Shown: in pieces, positions 58,297-64,000 of the stretch
How positions within the stretch are numbered: position 1 is the first letter of the stretch
How the letters are laid out: the number at the start of each line of letters is the position of its first letter
Assembly (NCBI RefSeq): GCF_003289645.1
Contig: NZ_QLYX01000003.1
Location: forward strand, 62,001-126,000
Direction: 5' to 3'
Origin: Actinomadura craniellae
GTDB taxonomy: Bacteria > Actinomycetota > Actinomycetes > Streptosporangiales > Streptosporangiaceae
Length of the DNA: 64,000 bases
Translations under genes and position numbers: made by a program
The notes under the pieces: model-generated
Databases searched by the model: none
The model's input: only the letters and a program-made list of their open reading frames with translations
Told to the model about the DNA's origin: nothing

Positions 58297-59439
58297 TCAC
58301 GAGATGAACTTCCAGATTTCGTCGGAGCGCCGTTCGCGGATCGGTGGGAGATCCGCTTCGTCCAAAGTGTTCTGGAGGAGGTCCAGGGCTCGTTCGCGGC
58401 TGATTCGCTCATCGCGGACGAGGCGGAGCACTGCGCGTGCGAATGGTCTTGGGACCGTCGTTCCTTGTAGCTCCTCGAGTGGGATGTGCAGATTCATCTC
58501 GATGATGTCGGCTTGGGTCGTGCGGTAGCCTCGAATCGAATCGGTGGTCTGGCCATCGGCCAATCCCAGCTCCTTCAACCGCTTGGCCAGGGTGGCCATG
58601 TCGACCCGGAAATCGCTTGCCAGCAGGATCGCCGCACCGCGCTCTTCGTACCGTTCGACGTAGTCATTCCAGTGCTGCATGAGCGCAGCCTCGGGTAGTA
58701 GCAGTGCGCGTGCGAAGCGATCGAGGCGTGACTCCACCGGAACGGAATGGTCGGCGTGATTGTCCACCCGCCAGTCGACCGTGTAGTCGTCCGAAATCAG
58801 GTAGTGGCCGAGTTCGTGCGCGAGAGCGAGCCGCCTGCGACCGATCTTCATGTGGCTGTTGACCAGGCTGACGCCACCACGAGGTAGCAAGATCGTCCCG
58901 GCGTCGGCGCTGTCCTTGCCGATGTCATGGGAGAACGCCAGGAGCCCGATACCGGCGACGCTGTCCGAGAGCCGTTGGATGGGAGCCTCTGCCGGCAGGG
59001 CCATCAGTTCGCGGGCCTTCACGGCGAGGGCCTCGGCCGCCGCGTTCGTTGCGGGCTGCGTGATGTCCGCCTCGCTGACTTTGTCGGCGGCATCGAGGCC
59101 CAGTTCGTCGACCTCCAAAGAGGCGATGAACTCGATCTCGCCGGCGTACTTCGCGAGGAGGTCGTCGATCTTCGAGTCCGTGGTGTCCAGCCCTTGGCTG
59201 GACCGATGTGAGACGAGTGCTGGGACGGGGTCCTCGAAGAAGCTGGACATGCGCACATCGAGCGCACCAGCGATGTCCGATAGTTCGAGTGCCGTGACCT
59301 TGCGAACGCCGCTCTCGATCTTGTTCACGGCCGTACGTTCGAGGCCGACCGCCCTTCCCAGGTCCTCTTGGCTGATGTCAGCACGCTTGCGGGCGCCCCG
59401 GATGCGTTCGCCCAGCGTCTTCGCGTCAATCTCGCCCAT
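58297..59439 (-). CDS. XRE helix-turn-helix and ImmA/IrrE-family metallopeptidase
   Basis: The 380-residue protein joins an N-terminal XRE helix-turn-helix (LGERIRGARKRADISQEDLG, then LERTAVNKIESGVRKVTALE) to a central ImmA/IrrE domain with the zinc motif LAHELGHYLIS (HExxH, about 220-232), DRFARALLLPEA and RVDMATLAKRLKELGL. ImmA-type enzymes cleave repressors of mobile elements or stress regulons; single-chain XRE-ImmA proteins may cleave or auto-regulate. The ATG at 59439 is chosen because the frame upstream is only repeat sequence. A partner repressor is not evident nearby. Confidence 0.88.
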   Translation of the reverse strand: MGEIDAKTLGERIRGARKRADISQEDLGRAVGLERTAVNKIESGVRKVTALELSDIAGALDVRMSSFFEDPVPALVSHRSSQGLDTTDSKIDDLLAKYAGEIEFIASLEVDELGLDAADKVSEADITQPATNAAAEALAVKARELMALPAEAPIQRLSDSVAGIGLLAFSHDIGKDSADAGTILLPRGGVSLVNSHMKIGRRRLALAHELGHYLISDDYTVDWRVDNHADHSVPVESRLDRFARALLLPEAALMQHWNDYVERYEERGAAILLASDFRVDMATLAKRLKELGLADGQTTDSIRGYRTTQADIIEMNLHIPLEELQGTTVPRPFARAVLRLVRDERISRERALDLLQNTLDEADLPPIRERRSDEIWKFIS

Positions 59440-59452
59440 GTGTGCGATTCTC

Positions 59453-59536
59453 GCACGCCGCGCCACGCCGCGCCACGCCGCGCCACGCCGCGCCACGCCG
59501 CGCCACGCCGCGCCACGCCGCGCCACGCCGCGCCAC
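59453..59536. repeat. 10-bp tandem repeat, about eight copies
   Basis: The unit CGCCACGCCG is repeated without change from about 59461 to 59530, with a partial unit on each side. It lies 14-97 bases upstream of the XRE-ImmA start, in the probable 5' untranslated or promoter region. Confidence 0.95.
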
Positions 59537-59776
59537 GGCCTGCCTGCTCCCGTCCCGCTGGGTCATCTATCGGGGTGCGGGCGCGCGGCGGGACCGGGCG
59601 GGCCGCACGCGCGGCGCTTCGGTGGGTGGAGGGGGGCAAGTGTTGCGTCGGTGTTACGGGCTCTTGTGTTCGGCGTCACAAAAGTTTTAGCATCCATAGT
59701 GCAGATACTGTGCTGCTCTCGCCGGTCACGCTGTGTGAGGCAGGGCTTATAACGGACTGTGTCTATGGGAGTGACA
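59537..59776. promoter_or_regulatory. Promoter region of the solute-binding protein gene
   Basis: The stretch 59680-59760 is AT-rich compared with its surroundings and contains CATAGT-GCAGAT-ACTGTG (59694-59711), an imperfect inverted repeat with one mismatch that could be an operator. No other gene is visible. Confidence 0.3.
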
Positions 59777-61339
59777 GTGCAACGAGTGCGCAACGGCAAC
59801 GGAGAAAGGCGGCGCGCGGCACGCTGGGCCGTCGCCGGGGGGATGGTTCTGGCTTCGACCGCGACCGCGTGCGGGGGTTCGGGTGGCGGCGGGGCCGCCC
59901 GGGACGTCCTGCGGGTCGCCACCCAGCAGATGCCTGTTCAGCTCGATTCGTGCGGGCCCAGCAACGGGTCCGAGCTGGCCTACACCAACGTCCTGTACGC
60001 GCCGCTCATCAAGGCCGACGACAGGACCGGGAAGCTCGGTCCCGGTCTCGCGGAGAGCTGGGAGTACTCCGCCGACAAGCTCGGCTTCAGCCTGAAGCTC
60101 AAGCCGTACCTGAAGTTCCAGGACGACACCCCGATGGACGCCGCGGCCGTCGCCAAGAGCCTCACGCAGTGCAAAAAGATGGGGAACCAGGTTCCCGAGC
60201 AGGTCACCGGCATCACCGCGGACGGTGACCGGACCGTCGTGTTCAAGCTCAGCGAGCGCTACGCGGCGCTGCCCGATCTGCTCTCGGGGCGGATGGGCAT
60301 GATCGCCTCGCCGACCGCACGCGAGAAGGACGGCGACCGGTTCGCGAGCCGCCCCGTGGGCGCGGGGCCGTACGAACTCACCGACTACAAGCCGGGCGTC
60401 TCGGCGGAACTGACCCGCTGGGACGGCTACACCGCGGCCGGCACTCCCGCCGCGAAGGTGAAGAAGATCGAGTGGCGGATCCTCAAGGACAACTCGGCCC
60501 TGGCCAGCGAGGTCCTCGCGGGCAAAGTGGACTACGCGTGGGGCTTCAACACCACTCTCGTCGCGCAGCTGAAGGACCAGTCCGGAATCACGCTCGGCAG
60601 CAACGATGTCGCGACCGGCTGGACCTCGATCAACCTCAACCGTTCCAGGCCGCCACTCGACGACGTGCGCGTGCGCCAGGCCATCAGCCACGCGATCGAC
60701 CGCAAGGCCATGGCCGAAGCCGTCTCGGGCGGGGTGTGGAAGGCGCCCACGTGGGGGCCGTACCCGGCCAGGAGCCCGTTCTTCGACCCCGGTGTCGAGA
60801 ACGCCCAGCCGCACGACCCCGCGAAGGCCAGGGAGCTGTTGCGGCAGGCCGGCCACGGCAACGGAATCACGATCAAGGCGGTGGCCCTCAACACCTTCCC
60901 CTACGCCGACAATGCCGTGGTCCTCAAGGAACAGCTGAAGAAGGTGGGCATCGACCTCCAGGTCAAGGCCCAGCCCACGGCGGAGGCGACGCGGAACTTC
61001 TACCCGGGCACCGACAACCTGATGTTGATCTCGGCGATGGGCGGCACCTCCCCGCTGTACGTCTACCCGCGGTTCTACGGCCAGGAGTCCCCCGCGAACG
61101 TGGGCGAGGTCAGGACCGCCGCGACCCCGCTGGTGCAGAAGCTGCTCACCACCTACGGCGAGGACGAGCAGAAGCAGGTCATGAAGCAGATCAACGCCGT
61201 GTCCGCCGGTGATGTCCCCTTCATCGGCCTGTACTTCATCCCCGAGTTGCTGGCCTGGCGCGACGACGTGACCGGCGCGACGGACAGCACCTCGGTCCAG
61301 GGCAACGTGAACCTCGCGTACCTCGGGCTGGGCCGATGA
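59777..61339 (+). CDS. ABC transporter solute-binding lipoprotein, SBP_bac_5 family
   Basis: The 520-residue protein has a lipoprotein signal ending ATACGG (Cys about 31, after VAGGMVLASTAT) and the SBP_bac_5 fold: LAESWEYSADKLGFSLKLKP, DAAAVAKSLTQC, LTDYKPGVSAELTRWDGY and VRQAISHAIDRKAMAEAV. It binds a peptide or similar solute for an ABC importer whose permease and ATPase are not in the window. GTG 59777 is preferred because GGGAG lies 5 bases upstream. Location ahead of a hydratase-like and two CoA-transferase genes suggests the ligand may be an acid or peptide degraded by them. Confidence 0.9.
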   Translation: MQRVRNGNGERRRAARWAVAGGMVLASTATACGGSGGGGAARDVLRVATQQMPVQLDSCGPSNGSELAYTNVLYAPLIKADDRTGKLGPGLAESWEYSADKLGFSLKLKPYLKFQDDTPMDAAAVAKSLTQCKKMGNQVPEQVTGITADGDRTVVFKLSERYAALPDLLSGRMGMIASPTAREKDGDRFASRPVGAGPYELTDYKPGVSAELTRWDGYTAAGTPAAKVKKIEWRILKDNSALASEVLAGKVDYAWGFNTTLVAQLKDQSGITLGSNDVATGWTSINLNRSRPPLDDVRVRQAISHAIDRKAMAEAVSGGVWKAPTWGPYPARSPFFDPGVENAQPHDPAKARELLRQAGHGNGITIKAVALNTFPYADNAVVLKEQLKKVGIDLQVKAQPTAEATRNFYPGTDNLMLISAMGGTSPLYVYPRFYGQESPANVGEVRTAATPLVQKLLTTYGEDEQKQVMKQINAVSAGDVPFIGLYFIPELLAWRDDVTGATDSTSVQGNVNLAYLGLGR

Positions 61340-61382
61340 CCCGGCGAGCGAGGACGGCGATGAACGAGGGAGGCCGACGTTC

Positions 61383-62252
61383 ATGACGAGAAGGACCGGT
61401 GCGGACGGCGCGACGCTCGCCGGGGAGGTGCGGCGCCCACGCAACCTGCACCTGACGGCGTCCGGCAGCATCCACGACGACGCGACCGCGCGGCGGCTCG
61501 GCTTCCGCGGCGGCACGATCGCGGGCAGCTACCACATGGAGCAGGCGGTTCCGCTGGTGCTCGACCTCTTCGGCCAGGAGTGGTTCGAGCGCGGGACGAT
61601 GGCCGCGTACTTCCGGCGGGCCACCGTCGACGGCGAAGCCGTGCGGGCCTTCGCCCGGGGTCCCGCGACCCGCGACGCCGGGGGGCGGGCGGAGCTGTGG
61701 ATGGACACCGCGGCGGGCGAGCGCGTCTGGGAAGGCTCGGCCACCGCCGGAACTCCCGGTGGGCGGGGCGGCCTGGCGGACCGGATGACGAGCCGGGACG
61801 CCGACCAGATCCGGATCCTCTCCTCCATCGAGGTCGGTGAGGTGATCGACCTGGGCGAGTTGCGGCTCGACGGCGAGCGGCAGCGCGACCGGCTGCGCGG
61901 GGGCCTGATGACCGAGCCCCTCGACTGGTACGACGAGTCCTCGCCCTGGGGCCCCGCCGTCGCGTCACCGTCCACCGAGGTGTGGTTCACCTTCGAGTCG
62001 GTGAAGCAGGCCCTCGCGCAGCGGCGCGGGGCCGGCGTGGGTCTCTACGGGGCGATCGAGATCCGGCACCTGGCCGGTCCGCTGCTGCTCGGCGAGACCT
62101 ACCACGTCACGAGCACGGTGCGAGCGCTCGGGTGCACTCCCAAGACGGAGTACATGTGGACCGAAACCGTCGCCGGCCGCGGCGGCACCCCGGTGATCTC
62201 GGTGTTGATGATGAGCCGGGTCATGAAGGCGTCCTCGGACCTGTACTCATGA
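61383..62252 (+). CDS. MaoC-like/hotdog-fold hydratase or dehydratase
   Basis: The 289-residue protein has an N-terminal hotdog-type segment SGSIHDDATARRLGFRGGTIAGSYHMEQAV, and a second, C-terminal one (about 185-289) including TEVWFTFESVKQALAQRRG and HLAGPLLLGETYHVTSTVRAL, giving a double-hotdog layout like fungal/actinobacterial MaoC-type proteins. The family usually hydrates enoyl-CoA or acts as thioesterase; the conserved Asp/His dyad cannot be confirmed by eye (I-H-D-D is a candidate). The stop overlaps the next CoA-transferase start (ATGA). Confidence 0.75.
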   Translation: MTRRTGADGATLAGEVRRPRNLHLTASGSIHDDATARRLGFRGGTIAGSYHMEQAVPLVLDLFGQEWFERGTMAAYFRRATVDGEAVRAFARGPATRDAGGRAELWMDTAAGERVWEGSATAGTPGGRGGLADRMTSRDADQIRILSSIEVGEVIDLGELRLDGERQRDRLRGGLMTEPLDWYDESSPWGPAVASPSTEVWFTFESVKQALAQRRGAGVGLYGAIEIRHLAGPLLLGETYHVTSTVRALGCTPKTEYMWTETVAGRGGTPVISVLMMSRVMKASSDLYS

Positions 62253-63334
62253 GCCGGCCGCCGCGGCGCGACCAGCCCCGCCCCGCCGCGCTGGGGCACC
62301 TGAACGTCGTCGACCTGAGCTCGGGCGTGGCCGGCCAGTACTGCGGGAAGCTGATGGCCGGTTACGGCGCCGAGGTCACCCTGGTGGAGCCGGCCGAGGG
62401 CACGCCGACGCGCCGGATGCCCCCGTTCGCCGCCACCGGCTCCCTCCTCTTCCGGCACCTCAACCAGGGCAAGGTGCCGGTGTCACTGCCCGCCGCGGAG
62501 CCGGACCGGGACGCGCGGCTGCGCGCGCTCGTGGCCGGCGCCGACGTGGTCGTCCGGGACGCCACGACCGTCCTGCCCGCGCTCGGCCCCGGGACCGTGG
62601 AATGCGTGGTGAGCGACTTCCCGGAGAGCGGGCCGTACGCCGGCTGGGGCGCCGACGAGATGGTGCACCAGGCCCTGTCGGGCTACATGAACGCGACCGG
62701 CCGCAGCGACCGGCAGCCGCTGTACGGCGTCGGCCGGCGGGCCTACTACGCCTGTGGCACCACGGCCTTCGTGTCGGTGCTGGCGGCCCTGCACGAGCGG
62801 CGCCGCTCCGGGCGCGGGCAGCGGGTCCGCGCCTCCGTCTTCGAGTCGATGGCCGCGATGGGTCAGAACTTCGTGACCCAGCACAGCTACAACGGCACGA
62901 CCGAGAGCCGGGCGCGCTACACCGGCCTGCTGGCCACGCTGCGCTGCGCCGACGGCCACATCGTGATGTTCGCGATCCGCGATCCCGCGGCGGTGTGCCG
63001 CACGTTCGACGCCGAGCACCTCATCGACGACCCCCGCTTCGCCCAGCCCGGGTCGTTCATCCGCAACTGGGACGAGCTGGTGAAGGTCTTCCAGGACCGT
63101 GCGCTGCGGATGACGACCGAGGAGGTGGTGACCCGGGCGCAGGAACTGCGGATCAGTTGCGAGCGCGTCTGGACCCTGGAGGAACTGGTGTCAGCAGAGC
63201 AGTGGCGCGACCGGGGCGTCGTGCGCGGCGCGCGCACGGGGGCCGGGGAGCAGGCCCTCGGGCCGGTCTTCCGCATCTCCGGCTCCCCCTACCTCGCCGA
63301 CCGGCCCGGCCCGGGCCCGGGGGAGGCCCGGTGA
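62249..63334 (+). CDS. CaiB/BaiF family III CoA-transferase homologue, catalytic Asp apparently missing
   Basis: The 361-residue protein has the CaiB fold: LNVVDLSSGVAGQYCGKLMAGYGAEVTLVEP and SGYMNATGRSDRQPLYG, then RRSGRGQRVRASVFESMAAMG. Where family III enzymes have the nucleophilic Asp (within P-x-x-D-x-x-x-G), this protein reads R-R-A-Y-Y-A-C-G, so Tyr166 occupies the position. The ATG overlaps the upstream stop, and its stop overlaps the start of a second CoA-transferase. It may be the non-catalytic half of a heteromer, as BbsE is to BbsF. Confidence 0.82.
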   Translation: MSRPPRRDQPRPAALGHLNVVDLSSGVAGQYCGKLMAGYGAEVTLVEPAEGTPTRRMPPFAATGSLLFRHLNQGKVPVSLPAAEPDRDARLRALVAGADVVVRDATTVLPALGPGTVECVVSDFPESGPYAGWGADEMVHQALSGYMNATGRSDRQPLYGVGRRAYYACGTTAFVSVLAALHERRRSGRGQRVRASVFESMAAMGQNFVTQHSYNGTTESRARYTGLLATLRCADGHIVMFAIRDPAAVCRTFDAEHLIDDPRFAQPGSFIRNWDELVKVFQDRALRMTTEEVVTRAQELRISCERVWTLEELVSAEQWRDRGVVRGARTGAGEQALGPVFRISGSPYLADRPGPGPGEAR

Positions 63335-64000
63335 CCGCCGGGGCCCGGCCGGAACCGGGAGGGCCCGGCCCGCTGGCCGGCGTCCGGGTGATCGACATGA
63401 CCACGGCGTGGGCGGGTCCGATGGCGACGCGCAGCCTGGCGTGGCTGGGGGCCGAGGTCATCAAGATAGAACCGCCGCGCCGTCCCGACGGCTGGCGCGG
63501 GTTCCTGACCGGCGGGCCACCCCACCACTACCCCGACCTCGACCCGGGCGAGAAACCCTACAACCGCAACCTCCTCTTCAACACGCAGGGCCACGACAAG
63601 CTCTCGCTGTCCCTGGACCTGAAGCTGCCCGGGGGCCTGGAGGTGCTGCGGCGCCTGGCCGCGGTGAGCGACGTCCTGGTCGCCAACTTCACCCCCGGCG
63701 TGCTCGACCGCCTCGGGATCGGCTACGCGGAGCTCGCCGCGATCAACGATCAGATCATCGTCGTGGAGATGCCGGCCTTCGGGTCGACCGGGCCCATGTC
63801 GACCCACCAGGGGATGGGGAAGACGATGGAGGCGGCGTGCGGCATGGCCTCGCTGATCGGGTACGGCGACGACGCGGAGCCCGTGCTCACCGGCCCGGCG
63901 ATCCTCGACCCGATCGGCGGGCTCAACGCGGCCGCGGCCGTGGTCACGGCCCTGGAACTGCGGGCGCACGACGGCGTCGGGTGCCACGTGGAGGTGCCGC
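63331..64000 (+). CDS. CaiB/BaiF family III CoA-transferase, partial (runs off window)
   Basis: The first 223 residues are present: VRVIDMTTAWAGPMATRSLAWLGAEVIKIEPP, the conserved N-terminal Rossmann-like CoA site, and AEPVLTGPAILDPIGGLNAA, whose Asp193 is at the catalytic position. The GTG start at 63331 overlaps the preceding stop (GTGA). Unlike its neighbour, it keeps the catalytic Asp, so the pair could form an active heteromer that moves CoA between carboxylic acids, for example in degradation of an aromatic or branched acid. The C-terminus is outside the window. Confidence 0.88.
   Translation, partial: MTAGARPEPGGPGPLAGVRVIDMTTAWAGPMATRSLAWLGAEVIKIEPPRRPDGWRGFLTGGPPHHYPDLDPGEKPYNRNLLFNTQGHDKLSLSLDLKLPGGLEVLRRLAAVSDVLVANFTPGVLDRLGIGYAELAAINDQIIVVEMPAFGSTGPMSTHQGMGKTMEAACGMASLIGYGDDAEPVLTGPAILDPIGGLNAAAAVVTALELRAHDGVGCHVEVP

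Noticed and set aside
59453-59536. 10-bp tandem repeat considered as a CRISPR array
   Set aside because: Units are directly adjacent with no spacers and no cas genes are nearby; it is a simple tandem repeat.

Overview
The window is high-GC actinobacterial DNA. It carries paired XRE/DUF5753 regulators and DUF397 proteins, several anti-sigma-like ATPases, SpoIIE phosphatases, a GAF-ANTAR protein, a subtilisin-inhibitor-like protein, an E. coli-like ArgRS, an archaeal-type ProRS, and DUF6158, DUF6328 and DUF2277 proteins. Together these suggest a filamentous actinomycete, probably Streptosporangiales (Actinomadura/Thermomonosporaceae-like). The genus is an inference from gene content. I saw no rRNA, tRNA, CRISPR array or intact insertion sequence.

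Layout. 1-4.3 kb: the tail of an anti-sigma-like ATPase, an AAA ATPase, and an unusual overlapping three-gene operon (aldehyde-dehydrogenase-like, opine-dehydrogenase-like, nucleotidyltransferase) of visibly lower GC. 4.4-16 kb: argS, a small ATPase, a MerR regulator, plsX, a lipoprotein, a hydrolase, a DUF998 protein, a KamA-type radical SAM enzyme, a PEBP-like protein and a polysaccharide ABC exporter. 16-31.6 kb: proS, a glycosyltransferase, two SpoIIE-type phosphatases, an ANTAR protein, an SSI-like inhibitor, a SigR-like sigma factor with no adjacent anti-sigma gene, and a very large secreted M14 carboxypeptidase. 31.6-35.7 kb: a TetR-controlled MacB/FtsX-like ABC transporter, then the remnant of a Tn3-family transposase. 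35.9-48.3 kb: a membrane-anchored coiled-coil protein, an active/inactive M16 peptidase pair, a STAS protein, a whiJ-like cluster (ATPase, XRE, DUF397), a Ser/Thr kinase, a Tat-exported PhoX-like protein, and an ArsR regulator facing a 48-codon ORF across three copies of one inverted-repeat operator. 48.5-54.8 kb: a membrane protein, a Cys-rich copper-binding-type protein, duplicated alpha/beta hydrolases, a secreted metzincin, a lipoprotein and a YjbR protein. 55-59.5 kb: a second whiJ-like cluster followed by five further DUF397 genes in 542-bp tandem segmental duplications, the last one carrying a RelB-like tail, then an XRE-ImmA protease gene headed by a 10-bp tandem repeat. 59.7-64 kb: a solute-binding lipoprotein, a hotdog-fold protein and two family III CoA-transferases; the last gene runs off the window.

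How the genes work together. The strongest candidates for something undescribed are: (1) the ALDH/opine-DH/nucleotidyltransferase operon, which could make an aldehyde or activated acyl group and condense it reductively with an amine; (2) the ArsR/48-aa ORF regulon with its three-operator control region; (3) the amplified DUF397 array. Several non-coding repeats begin exactly at the stop codons of genes, which is also worth following up.
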